Below are positions 1 to 13,362 of a DNA stretch of 64,000 bases, in pieces. Each line of letters starts with the position of its first letter. Position 1 is the first letter of the stretch. Under the pieces are notes generated by a model. It saw nothing but the letters and a program-made list of their open reading frames with translations. It made no database searches and had not been told where the DNA came from. The translations under genes and the position numbers were made by a program. This DNA comes from Fibrobacterota bacterium. GTDB taxonomy: Bacteria; Fibrobacterota; Fibrobacteria; UBA5070. The stretch spans positions 62,001-126,000 of the forward strand of contig JADKBN010000015.1 of NCBI GenBank assembly GCA_016715065.1, written 5' to 3'.

Positions 1-1605
<1,605 letters not shown>

Positions 1606-1620
1606 GAGCCCAGCCATCGC

Positions 1621-1663
1621 CGTTCGTCCTGAGGAGCCGCAAGGCGTCTCGAAGGGCGGACGG
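1621..1663. repeat. Dispersed palindromic repeat, copy 1
   Basis: Starts CGTTCGTCCTGAGGAG, has a short variable centre (CCGCAAGG), then GCGTCTCGAAGGGCG. The same start and end with a different centre occur at 26516-26572, 26615-26677 and 58414-58460. All copies lie just after a stop codon or between genes. It is REP-like; function is not shown by the sequence. Confidence 0.75.
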
Positions 1664-1702
1664 CGAGCCCGCTTCGCTCGATTTTGGGTAAATGCCTTTT
1701 TT

Positions 1703-1744
1703 GGCCTCTCCGTCGCCTTTGGCCGGAGAGGCCTTTCTGTTTTT
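1703..1744 (+). terminator. Rho-independent terminator after glnN
   Basis: A perfect 10-bp stem GGCCTCTCCG / CGGAGAGGCC (1703-1712 and 1724-1733) with an 11-nt loop is followed by TTTCTGTTTTTG. It lies about 100 bp after the glutamine synthetase stop. Confidence 0.85.
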
Positions 1745-1807
1745 GGGGGAATCGCAAGCAGAGGGTTATGGTTGGCACCGGACTGCTCGGAAGAATTTTT
1801 GAGCGGC

Positions 1808-1836
1808 TTGACATTTTGGCGTGTGTGGCGATAGTA
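1808..1836 (+). promoter_or_regulatory. Probable sigma-70 promoter of the TIGR02147 gene
   Basis: A perfect -35 TTGACA (1808-1813) is followed after 16 nt by GATAGT (1830-1835), a 4/6 match to TATAAT. It lies about 75 bp before the start codon and downstream of the glnN terminator. Predicted from sequence only. Confidence 0.55.
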
Positions 1837-1913
1837 TCGAGGGTGGTGTTGTCCGTTCAACAACACCCTGTGGGTGGGAGCGAGGCCATGCATGAGGCTG
1901 GACAGGGTACAAT

Positions 1914-2750
1914 GTGAACATGGCTCCGGTCTTCGACTATCTGGATTACCGGGAATACCTGAAGGACTTCTACGAAAGCAAAAAAACGGAGTTTCCGCTT
2001 TTTTCCTATCGGGTGATGGCCCAGCACGTCGGGATGGATTCCAGCAACCTGTTTCGAGTGCTTCAGAAGGATCTTCACCTGCCCGCCCGATGCGTTCCCC
2101 AGGTCTTGGAATACGTGGAACTGACAGGACGAGCCGCCGAATACTTCCAGATCCTGCTGGCCTATGCACGCACCAAGGCCAAAAAGGAAAAGCAGCTGAT
2201 CCTGGAAAAAGCCCTGGCGTTGCGCGATGTGCAACGCAAAATCCTGGAAGTGGAGGAGTTGTCTTTTTTGCGCGACTGGTGGGTGGTCGCCACCCGTTGC
2301 CTGATCGAAGTGTTGGACGGCAAGGCAAATCCGGAAGTCATGGGCGACCGATTCCGGCCCAAAGTCCCGCCTGCGGAAATCCGCAAGGCGTTGGAGCAGT
2401 TGCACCAACTGGGATTGGTGAAAAAGGTTTCTTCCGGCCGACTGACCCTCACCGACGCCCACTTGACTGCCGGCGGGGAATCCCATGCGGCTGCCGTGAA
2501 AGCCTATCAGAAACAGGTCCTGGACCTCGCCAAGGACTCGCTCGATCGCTTCGATCGCCAGTCGCGGGATGTCTCCACCCTGGCGTTGGCCGTCGATGAA
2601 GAGGCGTTCCAGGACATCCGAGTCATGCTGAGGGAATGCCGCAGGCAGATCCAAAAACGCGTGGAGGATTCGCAGCGGCCGGACCGGGTCATGCAGTTGT
2701 CGATGGCCTTCCACCCTCTGGCCCCTGCCCAACCGTTGGAGGAAAAATGA
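1914..2750 (+). CDS. TIGR02147 family protein (putative regulator)
   Basis: 278 residues. The N-terminus (VFDYLDYREYLKDFYESKK) and the following stretch, in which helices with VMAQHVGMDSSNLFRVLQ resemble a helix-turn-helix, are typical of TIGR02147, a family expanded in Fibrobacter genomes. The rest is helical and contains a second winged-helix-like segment around residues 140-180. A regulatory role is inferred from the HTH-like N-terminus; no ligand or target is visible. Start is GTG 1914 or ATG 1920, neither with a strong Shine-Dalgarno. The stop overlaps the next gene's ATG (ATGA at 2747-2750), so the two are translationally coupled. A strong -35 box lies upstream and the gene begins a two-gene transcript. 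Confidence 0.85.
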   Translation: MNMAPVFDYLDYREYLKDFYESKKTEFPLFSYRVMAQHVGMDSSNLFRVLQKDLHLPARCVPQVLEYVELTGRAAEYFQILLAYARTKAKKEKQLILEKALALRDVQRKILEVEELSFLRDWWVVATRCLIEVLDGKANPEVMGDRFRPKVPPAEIRKALEQLHQLGLVKKVSSGRLTLTDAHLTAGGESHAAAVKAYQKQVLDLAKDSLDRFDRQSRDVSTLALAVDEEAFQDIRVMLRECRRQIQKRVEDSQRPDRVMQLSMAFHPLAPAQPLEEK

Positions 2751-3721
2751 CTCTCCATCGGTACGCAGGCTTCGCGGCGATCGCTTTGTCCATCGCTGGT
2801 TGCGCCTTCGACAGGTCCGCGGGAAATTCCATGGAGACGGAAAATTCCGTTTCCGCTCGGACACTTTCTGTCGACTCCCTTTTGATTTCGAATCTGGTGT
2901 TCGATACCGGGCTGACGATAGCCACCCTGCGTCTGGACTCCGGCAATTTCGACTTCGCCAGAACCGATTCCGCCGGCCATGGCATCGGATTCGCCCGCGA
3001 AAGCGGCACCGCGATCCCCTTCGAGGTCCACTTCTGGGACGCCCGCGCCAAACTTGGACGTGTGCGTGTGCGCATCGAGCGCGACCTTCGCTTCTCCAAA
3101 TCCCGGATCCTGATGCAGGCAGGATGGGGCTCCAGGGGCCCCACTTCGGATTCCTTGAATACATGGAAGGGAATTTCTGCCAACCAGCAACAGAAGCTCA
3201 CGTCCCTCCTCGTCGACGACTTCGAGGATGCGAACGTCACCACGCGCCTGCCGATTCCATCCAGTTGGCGGGCCGGTACGGTGATGGGCTACACCTACAC
3301 CAACCCCGTCAACGTCCCCGCCTCGCGGGGAAGGACGGGTCAGGCCATGTATTTTTCCTACACGGCACCGTCCCCGGAATACGGCGTGGTGGCGACCCCC
3401 ATCAATGGCCCACGAAGCCTAAGAGGCTTGGACTCCCTGGTTTTCTGGGCCCGTGGCAACGGAAAAGTCCGGGTAGCCTTCGAGCACCTGACAGGAAACA
3501 GCGGCCCCAAATCCTGGACGACTCGCGCCTTGGATACCGCTTGGACTCGCTATCGCATCCTTCCGCAAGACCTGGATTCTCCCGATGGAATCGCCTCCAA
3601 TGTGGGGTGGCTGGCAGTTCGTGATTCGGTCACCGACCTCAGTTTCATCACCCAAGGTGGGTCGGAGATCTTTCTGGACGACATTCGTCTTCACGGGATC
3701 ACCCCGATCGACCTGCGGTGA
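2747..3721 (+). CDS. Lipoprotein with CBM-like C-terminal domain
   Basis: 324 residues. The start is ATG 2747, with GGAGG at 2738-2742 inside the previous gene. Residues 1-19 form a lipoprotein signal with a perfect lipobox IAGC (Cys19), so it is probably anchored in an outer envelope layer. Residues about 150-320 form a beta-rich module beginning LLVDDFEDAN and ending with IFLDDIRL. This pattern is seen in CIA30 and CBM11-type carbohydrate-binding folds ('DDFED ... W ... LDDI'). The first half is unassigned. Coupling to the TIGR02147 gene suggests the lipoprotein is the regulator's partner or target. No catalytic motif is visible. Confidence 0.7.
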   Translation: MTLHRYAGFAAIALSIAGCAFDRSAGNSMETENSVSARTLSVDSLLISNLVFDTGLTIATLRLDSGNFDFARTDSAGHGIGFARESGTAIPFEVHFWDARAKLGRVRVRIERDLRFSKSRILMQAGWGSRGPTSDSLNTWKGISANQQQKLTSLLVDDFEDANVTTRLPIPSSWRAGTVMGYTYTNPVNVPASRGRTGQAMYFSYTAPSPEYGVVATPINGPRSLRGLDSLVFWARGNGKVRVAFEHLTGNSGPKSWTTRALDTAWTRYRILPQDLDSPDGIASNVGWLAVRDSVTDLSFITQGGSEIFLDDIRLHGITPIDLR

Positions 3722-3924
3722 AGTGTGCGTGAGTGGTATTACAACAGCAAAACGCCACATCCGATCGCGTGTTTCTGTGTAGACTTGCATCTTAAACGAC
3801 GGTACCCAAACCGTGCGAGGAACGTCCATACACCCGGATCACGATCCAAATTCCTTCTGAATGCCGCAGTCGGCAAGGCTTACGCCCATATCGCTTTGGA
3901 TCAGACCCCTACAGGAGCTATTTC

Positions 3925-3942
3925 ATGACCTCAAGCAAAGTT
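3925..3942 (+). pseudogene. First six codons of the interrupted deacetylase gene
   Basis: ATG at 3925 with AGGAG about 9 nt upstream encodes MTSSKV and runs directly into the left end of the insertion sequence at 3943. Joining 3942 to 5345 restores one reading frame and a normal signal peptide (MTSSKVFQAGSLIALSFAS, then LTQA). This was the original start of the gene at 5345-6550. Confidence 0.88.
3935..3942. repeat. Target site duplication of the ISL3 element (left copy)
   Basis: GCAAAGTT, identical to 5337-5344 on the other side of the element. It falls in codons 4-6 of the deacetylase gene. Confidence 0.93.
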
Positions 3943-5336
3943 GGCTCTTCACGGTTTCGTGTGGGTGAAATCATGACAGGACCTGTCCTTTCCCTACCAT
4001 TTGGGTAGCCCTGTCGTCAGGACCTTGAGCCTCAAGTACTCCTCGTCTCGGATACCGTAGGCTCTCCTCTGGATGGTGCGGATCTTGTTGTTCATGCCTT
4101 CGACGAAGCCCATCGGGATCTTCTCGTCGAAGCCCGCCATGGCGACGACTCCATCCCAGTGGCGATCGATCATCGCTGCGAAATCCTCCAGCGGTTTCAG
4201 CCTTTGCCATCGCAGGCTTCGCTTCCATCCTCGAAGAACTTCCGCGCCCACGTTGCCGACCGATAGGTCCACAACTGATCGAACGACTCCTTCAGCAAGT
4301 ACGCCTTGTTCAGCCGGGCATTGGCCTTCAGCAGTTGCTCCAGTTCCAGGCGCCCCTCCCGGTCGAGATTCTCCCGATTGGACAGGAGGTTGTACCGCTG
4401 TCCTTGATGAACCTGCGCTTGTCACTGTCGACGCGCTTGTATTCGGCACGCCTGATCGCATCGATGGCTCGCCCCAGGTGCTGAGAGATATGGAAGTGGT
4501 CGTAGGCGATCTTGCCATTGGGGCAGTGCGCCTGGAATGATCTCTCGAAGGCTTTCCACATATCCATCACGCCGATCTCGATCTCCCCGCAAACCTCGAT
4601 TCCAAGGCCTTCGTAGAACCGATCCATGCTCTGGGTCGAGCGGTCATCACCTCCGAACCAGATCGGACGCCGACGCCCCAAGTCGTGCACCACAATCCGG
4701 TACTCGTGTCCCTTGCGGACCGAAATTTCGTCGATGCCGATGGCACGCGGCGGCTCGATTGGATTGTCGGCTAACTGCCGTTGCATATACTGAATGTCCA
4801 GATTCTTCACTGTCTCCCAGTGCAGCCCGAACTCCTCGGCCACCGAGGAAATGCTCGCCTCACGACATCGGCGACCGACACGCTGGACGAATCGTTCCGA
4901 TTGGTGACCTGTCTTGGCAAGCCATGCCAACGTCTCCGTTTTCACCATGCCGCACACCGGGCAATCGACGCGGCGGATCTCGACATCAAGCCAAATCCTC
5001 CAGGACCCGCAATCCAGGTCGCGAACAAGTCGGCGCCGACTGTCGTACCACGTTCGACACACCCCTGCCGCAGCATCCGCAGGCCGTCTTTTTTCCCCCG
5101 CCGGACCAGGGTCACGACCCGGCCGTCAGGAATGCTGGGGTGGCTACGGACTCGCGCCAGCGGACGAAATCCGGGGTAACGGAAGGCGTCCTTGATATGC
5201 TGAATCTCGGGAGTGTCCGGTGGATCTGTCATCGTGCCAAGTTTCGCATTCACGTCGACGACCGGGAGGCCACTCCTCATCGGCACTGCAGGGGAGCAGG
5301 TGCGATGGATCTACCCACACAAATCCGTGAAGAGCC
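3943..5336. mobile_element. ISL3-family insertion sequence, 1394 bp
   Basis: Terminal inverted repeats are GGCTCTTCACGG... at 3943-3972 and its near-complement ending ...CCGTGAAGAGCC at 5307-5336; the outer 12 bp are identical. GGCTCTTC ends and an 8-bp target duplication are typical of ISL3. The flanking duplication GCAAAGTT is perfect (3935-3942 and 5337-5344). The only gene inside is a broken transposase on the minus strand. The element splits a deacetylase gene after codon 6. Intact ends and a perfect duplication suggest recent arrival. Confidence 0.93.
3994..5232 (-). pseudogene. ISL3-family transposase, multiply frameshifted
   Basis: Translation in pieces gives a full-length ISL3 transposase: N-terminus MTDPPDTPEIQ... 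from ATG 5232; zinc-finger remnants ACGCCG and CPVCG; the DDE catalytic region with GIDEIS (first Asp) and GVMDMWKAF (second Asp); and a C-terminal GFVEGMNNKIRTIQRRAYG (Glu). The stop is at 3994. The frame changes near 5089-5094 (a run of six T), again within about 30 bp, near 4399-4404, and near 4228-4240. The protein cannot be made from this sequence unless the shifts are assembly errors. Everything needed for activity is otherwise present. Confidence 0.88.
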
Positions 5337-6550
5337 GCAAAGTTTTCCAGGCAGGCAGCCTGATCGCCTTGTCCTTTGCCTCCTTGACGCAGGCTGGCCC
5401 AGTGACCACCGTGCCCTGGGACGGCCACACCGGCGCCTTCAGCTTCACTTACGACGATGCCCGCAACACTCAGATTCCCAACCTCATTCCCCAGGCGGAT
5501 GGCTTGGGAATCAAGGTGACGTTCTTCATCACCAACATGTACAGCTTCCCCTCGGCAAAAGCCGACTGGATCAAGGCCGCCAAGAATGGCCACGAGTTGG
5601 CCAACCACACCTCGGACCATGGCTCCCCATCGGGCTCGAACGTCTCCTCGATGGCCTCCACGCTGCGCGCTCTCGACCCTTCCGTGGATGCCGTCACCTT
5701 CGCCTACCCCAATTGCAGTGTCGCCGGCACCTCGTCGGTGAGTGCCGAGAGCTTCATGGGTCGCGGATGCGGGCAAGCCACCTACGCATGGGACAAAGCG
5801 CCAGGCGACTGGATGAACGTCCAGGGATTGATCATCAATTCCGGCGCTCCGACTCCCGGGGTGAACCTCGTCAACTCCGCCAAATCCGCCAACAGTTGGG
5901 GCCTGACCATCGTCCACGACGTCGGGCCCAACCCCGACCAGTACAGTCTCACCGCCGCCGACAACAAGAAGATGCTGGACGCTGCGGTGGCGGCGAAAGT
6001 TTGGATCGCACCCTACGCCACCGTAGGCGCCTACTACCGGGCGCATTTTGTCATGGACGCGGTCACCGCGAGCGGTTCCGGCCCCTGGAAGCTGACTTGG
6101 ACTTCCCCCCACCCCAAGATGCCCAAAGTGGTCAAGCTGCGTGTGAAGCTCGCCGCCGCCACCTTTGGTGACGCGGTCGAAGTTTCTCAAGGCGGAACGA
6201 AGGTCTCCCAGGAGAGCGACGGCTCGTTCGTGATCGACTTCATGAAGCTTTCCTTGGATGTCCAGAAGGGCGGTTCCTCCATCCTCGACGACTCCAAGTT
6301 TTTCAAGGCAGCGAAGGTGCAGATCGTCCGTGCCGGCTCCCAGTTGCAGGTGGCTGGGCTTCCGGAAGGGAGCTACTCCTATTCTTTCCGCACCCTTTCC
6401 GGCCAAGAAGTAGGCAACGGCACCGTTCGCGCCCAGGGAGCCGTGGAGTCCGCGCAAGTTCCCGCACCCCTCCACCGCGGGGGCCTCTTGATGGTGATTC
6501 GCTCCTCGGAAGCCGCGACGATTTCGGTGCAGGTTCCTCCCTCGATCTGA
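5300..6550 (+). CDS. Secreted polysaccharide deacetylase, 5' end displaced by the IS
   Basis: NodB-type metal-dependent deacetylase acting on acetylated polysaccharide outside the cytoplasm. The catalytic core (about residues 30-270 of the native protein) shows GAFSFTYDDARNT (TFDDG-like, metal Asp), VTFFITN and GHELANHTSDH (the HxxxxH metal pair). A beta-rich module follows, and a final domain of about 80 residues resembles those of other secreted enzymes in this window. The native gene began at 3925 and encoded 407 residues; the IS removed its promoter, RBS and first six codons. In the IS end, GTG 5300 preceded by GGGGAG is in frame and could start a 416-residue protein with a longer signal N-terminus; GTG 5327 is an alternative. 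Whether it is still expressed is unknown. Confidence 0.85.
   Translation: MRWIYPHKSVKSRKVFQAGSLIALSFASLTQAGPVTTVPWDGHTGAFSFTYDDARNTQIPNLIPQADGLGIKVTFFITNMYSFPSAKADWIKAAKNGHELANHTSDHGSPSGSNVSSMASTLRALDPSVDAVTFAYPNCSVAGTSSVSAESFMGRGCGQATYAWDKAPGDWMNVQGLIINSGAPTPGVNLVNSAKSANSWGLTIVHDVGPNPDQYSLTAADNKKMLDAAVAAKVWIAPYATVGAYYRAHFVMDAVTASGSGPWKLTWTSPHPKMPKVVKLRVKLAAATFGDAVEVSQGGTKVSQESDGSFVIDFMKLSLDVQKGGSSILDDSKFFKAAKVQIVRAGSQLQVAGLPEGSYSYSFRTLSGQEVGNGTVRAQGAVESAQVPAPLHRGGLLMVIRSSEAATISVQVPPSI
5337..5344. repeat. Target site duplication of the ISL3 element (right copy)
   Basis: GCAAAGTT directly after the right inverted repeat, matching 3935-3942. Confidence 0.93.
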
Positions 6551-6587
6551 TTTCCACTCGCCAGCGAAGGCTTGAACCCTTCCCACC

Positions 6588-6617
6588 AGCCCCAGGTCTC
6601 CCGACCGGGGCTTTTTT
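6588..6617 (+). terminator. Terminator after the deacetylase
   Basis: AGCCCC-a-GGTC pairs with GACC-GGGGCT across a 4-nt loop, with one bulged A, and is followed by a run of T. It lies about 40 bp after the deacetylase stop. Confidence 0.85.
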
Positions 6618-6677
6618 CTTGCCCTTCGATCGTGCCGCACCGGTGAGGCTTTCAGTGCTACACTAACGGACACTGGC

Positions 6678-9430
<2,753 letters not shown>

Positions 9431-9434
<4 letters not shown>

Positions 9435-11530
9435 GACGGCCCGAACGTGGTTTCCCCACCCCGTTTCCGCTTTCCCTTGTCTTGGTAGAGAGACTGGTCG
9501 GCGCGGACAAGAGCTTCTTCCAGACTCGATCCATCCCTTGGGTCCCACGACATCCAACCTGCGCTGGTCCGAGCCTCCCATGGCCTTCCCATCTGGCCGG
9601 ATCGATGCGCCAAAGCCTGGCGAAGCCGCCTCATCGCACCATCAAGATCGGCGTCGTCGGGAAGCATCGCCAGTACGGCGAATTCGTCACCTCCCATGCG
9701 CGCGATCACATCGGCCGGACGAAAAACGTCTTCCAAGGAGATGGCCATCGCGCGGATCGCCAGGTCGCCGTCGAAATGCCCGTACAGATCGTTGATGGTC
9801 TTCAATCCATCCAGGTCGCAAAGGACCACGCCGATCCGTTGTCCTTCGCTCAACGCTTTGTGGACCAGGATTCCTCCGTGGTCCAGGAGCCCTCGACGAT
9901 TGAACAGGCCCGTGAGTTCGTCGCGCTGCGACAACTGCAACAGTCTCTCGTGCATTCCCCGTTCCAGGCGAAACCGGTAGGCGGAGGAAAGAACCGTGAC
10001 AAGCATCAACCGGATGCTTTCCATGAACAGTTGGTTCGTGGTCCAGCCCCTCAATTGGACGAGCCCGTAGTGTTCTTCGCGCATCGACAAGGAAAGGATG
10101 GTCCAGCCCTCCCGAGTCGGATCGTCCGTCGGCAGGAGTCGCTCGGGACGATCCAGATGCCGAACCCCCTCGCAGGAATCGATCGCCAACTCGAAGGAAG
10201 CGTCGTGCGAAAAATCGGGCTTGACCACCGGCGACAGATCCGATCGAAAGAGCAACAGTCTCATCCGACGGCTTTGCCAGACCTGGATCCCCTTCTGGAG
10301 TCGATCGGCGAACCCTTCCGGGTCCAGATTGGCCATCAATTCCTGCGTGACCGTGTATTGGTCGCGCAGTACCTGGTGGAGTTCGAACTGGCGGCGCGTG
10401 CCGTAGGTCGCGCGTGCACGAGAAGCGATATGGCCGGCGGCGAGAAACTCGCTCACCAACAAGTTCGCCTGCCCGTCCGCTGGCTGGGTGGATAGCGACT
10501 CGCTGGCTTTCTGGATGGTCCGTTCCCACAAATCCAATTGGCGAAGATCCATCGACTGGAGATCTTCCCACAGATTTCCTATCCCGCGGCTCGACAAGCG
10601 TTCTCGAAGCGCCTCGACCGAAGGCACGTTGACCCGCTGCACAAAGGCCTCAGGCAATTCCTGTCCACGGATCCGCCCCGGGCACCCGCACGAGGGACGC
10701 AAAACCATGGCCGAAGGAATGGTTTCCGATCGTGGGATGGCTCCGCTGCGATGGAAATCGACGAGTTTTTCCACCGCCCGAAAAGAGACCTGGAACGGGT
10801 GGGCGGAGACCGTGGTCAGAGGGGGGACCTGGATCCTGGCCTCCTCGATGTCGTCGTAGCCGGTCAGGACCACATCTTGCGGAACCTTCAGTCCACGCCG
10901 AGACAGCGCCTGCTGGGCGCCGAATGCCATCGCATCGTTGGCGCATACGATCGCTTGGGGAATTCCGATGCGCTGGAGAAGCCGCTCCGTCGCCGCCTCG
11001 CCTTTGTCTTTGGTGAATCCCCCCTGATCCATCCAATCCAACGGGAATTCCAATCCGCAGGCCGACATGGTTCTGCGAAAGAGATCCAGCCGCGTCTGCG
11101 CGTCGGGATTGACCAACGGCCCGGAGAGGTAGGCGATCCGCTTCAGACCGTGGTGCCAGACCAGATGCTCCACTACCTGGTCGATCCCGCCTTTGGACGG
11201 GATCACGGCGGCGAAGTTCTTCAACTCCACGCCGACGCACACGGTGGGGCGAGGAGGCAGGGCGGCGAAAAGCCGTTCGACGATCCCGATCCCATTGGCG
11301 TTGGCGAGCGACCCCACCAAGGGGAGGTAGCCATCGAAACATTCGCTGGAAGCGACCCGATAGATCTCGGAGGATCCTCCGTCGCCATGCAGGTCTCCCA
11401 GGGGACTTCCGACCAATCCCACGATCCGTACTTCCAACAGATCGGCGGCAGCGTTGGCGCCTTCCCAAACTTGGCTCTGGTACCATCCGTCTAGGCGCGT
11501 CAGCATCAGAGCGAATGTGGGAATCGACAT
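9431..11530 (-). CDS. LacI-type sensor domain fused to a diguanylate cyclase
   Basis: 699 residues. Residues 1-300 form a periplasmic-binding-protein type 1 fold like LacI effector domains (GLKRIAYLSGP, AIVCANDAMAFGAQQAL, VVLTGYDDIEEAR), but with no DNA-binding headpiece and no signal peptide, so ligand sensing is cytoplasmic. A linker ends in RPSCGCP, then a GAF-like region (about 370-520) leads to a GGDEF domain with intact RMGGDEFAVL and DELTGLFNRRG, predicted to make cyclic-di-GMP from two GTP. ATG 11530 is chosen; a TTG at 11569 would add 13 residues. It converges on and overlaps the hybrid kinase by 4 bp. The ligand is unknown, possibly a sugar. Confidence 0.88.
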
Positions 11531-11616
11531 GTTTGATCCAAGTATCGGATTCCGGTGGACGATTGCCAACGGAGAACCGAGCCGTCGGCCGGATCGCTGC
11601 CCAGGTCAACTTGGGC

Positions 11617-13320
11617 TCAGCCGATCTTGGACACTTCTTCCCTTCCGCCGCCGTAGCGCTCCAGCACGTGGGAGACCATCGCCTCGGACAATTCCTGTTC
11701 GGCCTCGAACACCCGGCCGGAGTTCTCCGAGGCGAGGAACTTCGCCTCTTCCCGGTTTTCGCTGCGCAGGGCGATCTCGATGGTGGGGTTCAGGGTCTTG
11801 GCGATCTGCACCATCTGGCGCAGGTCCACGGGATCGGAGGAAGCCACCAACAGCATTCCCGCCTTGGCGATGTGGGCCTGGACCAGCACCATGGGGTCGG
11901 CCGGGTCGCCGGAAACGGCCGGGTTTCCGGATCGGCGCAGTTCCTCCACCAGCTCGCGGCTGGGATCCACCACCACGCACCGGATGCCCTGCGCCTTCAA
12001 TCGCGCATGGATCCGCTCGCCCACGCCCCGGAAACCCACCAGGACCACCTGCCCTGACAAAAATTGGCGGTCGGTGGAATTGGGCAGCATCGCCAGCGGA
12101 TCGGCGGGGCGCTCCAGGATGCGCGCCAGGCGGGACTTGCGCCGGACCCAGCCGAGAATGGGCCCGGTGGCCCGGAACACGAACTGGTTGCCAGCGATCG
12201 AGAGGATGGCCGCCCCCAGCACGAGGCTCTGGCCTTCGGGCGGCAGGACTCCCATGGCCACCCCCATTGCGACCAGCACGAAGGAGAATTCTCCGATCTG
12301 GGCCGTACCGGCACCGACGGTCAATGCGGTGTTCAACGGATAGCGGAAGGCCAGGATGATCCCCGCCGTGACCAGTCCGTTGAACACCATGATCAGAGCC
12401 AGCACCGCGAGGACCTGGAACGGATGGTCCAGCAGGATCCGCGGATCGAACAGCATTCCCACGGAAACGAAGAACAGGACGGAAAACGCATCGCGAAGCG
12501 GCAGGGATTCTTCCGCGGCCCGGTGGCTCAATTCGGATTCGCGCAGGACCATGCCCGCGAAAAAAGCGCCCAGGGCGAAGGAGACCCCGAACAGTCGCGA
12601 GGAGCCGTAGGCGATCCCCACGGCGATGGCGACCACGCACAGGGTGAACAGCTCGCGGGAACCGGTCTTGGAGACCTGCCACAGGATCCACGGGAACAGG
12701 CGCCGCCCCAGCACCAGCATCAAGGCGATGAACACGACCGCCAGCGAAACCGTCACGGAGATTTCGGAAACGGAAATGCTGGCGGATGCACCGGACATCG
12801 ACTTGGCCAAGGGGGGCATGAGCACCAGCACCAGCACCATGGCCAGATCTTCCACCACCAGCCATCCGACCGCGATGCGACCGTTGACCGTTTCGAGGAT
12901 CCCGCGCGCTTCCAGGGCTTTCAGCAGCACCACCGTCGATGCGACGGAAATCGACAAACCGAAGATCAGCGCGGCACCGCTGCTCCACCCCCACCACCGG
13001 GCCAACGCGAACCCGGCGGCGGTGGAGATCGCCATCTGCAGCAACGCTCCAGGCACGACGATCCGACGCACCTGCAGAAGGTCCTTCAGGGAAAAATGCA
13101 GCCCCACGCCGAACATCAAAAGCATCACGCCGATTTCCGCCAACTGCCCCGCGATGGCCACGTCGGCGATGTATCCGGGCGTGGCCGGCCCCAGGAGGAT
13201 TCCGGCCACCAGATACCCCACCAGCGGTGGAAGGCGCAATTTGGCGGCGAGAAAGCCCACCATCAACGCCAGCCCCAGGGCGGCGGCGATGGTGGTCACC
13301 AGATTCAGTTCCGGATGCAT
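11617..13320 (-). CDS. Kef-type cation:proton antiporter with TrkA-N domain
   Basis: 567 residues. Monovalent cation:proton antiporter-2 family. Residues 1-390 carry about 12 membrane segments with typical CPA2 stretches (LPPLVGYLVAGILLGP, GVMLLMFGVGLHFS, VASTVVLLKALEARG). Residues about 410-530 form a Rossmann RCK/TrkA-N domain (VVLVGFRGVGERIHARL, with the GxGxxG-like turn, then VVVDPSR). The layout matches YbaL/KefB-like proteins. Substrate K+ or Na+ is not decidable. The RND gene lies 42 bp upstream on the same strand. Confidence 0.9.
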   Translation of the reverse strand: MHPELNLVTTIAAALGLALMVGFLAAKLRLPPLVGYLVAGILLGPATPGYIADVAIAGQLAEIGVMLLMFGVGLHFSLKDLLQVRRIVVPGALLQMAISTAAGFALARWWGWSSGAALIFGLSISVASTVVLLKALEARGILETVNGRIAVGWLVVEDLAMVLVLVLMPPLAKSMSGASASISVSEISVTVSLAVVFIALMLVLGRRLFPWILWQVSKTGSRELFTLCVVAIAVGIAYGSSRLFGVSFALGAFFAGMVLRESELSHRAAEESLPLRDAFSVLFFVSVGMLFDPRILLDHPFQVLAVLALIMVFNGLVTAGIILAFRYPLNTALTVGAGTAQIGEFSFVLVAMGVAMGVLPPEGQSLVLGAAILSIAGNQFVFRATGPILGWVRRKSRLARILERPADPLAMLPNSTDRQFLSGQVVLVGFRGVGERIHARLKAQGIRCVVVDPSRELVEELRRSGNPAVSGDPADPMVLVQAHIAKAGMLLVASSDPVDLRQMVQIAKTLNPTIEIALRSENREEAKFLASENSGRVFEAEQELSEAMVSHVLERYGGGREEVSKIG

Positions 13321-13362
13321 GGCAGGCTGTCCTTACCGTGTTGGCGCGTCGCCGTTCCCGCT

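Noticed and set aside
3725..3928. 67-codon frame before the deacetylase
   Set aside because: No RBS, no protein-like pattern, and it overlaps the RBS and start of the native deacetylase gene.
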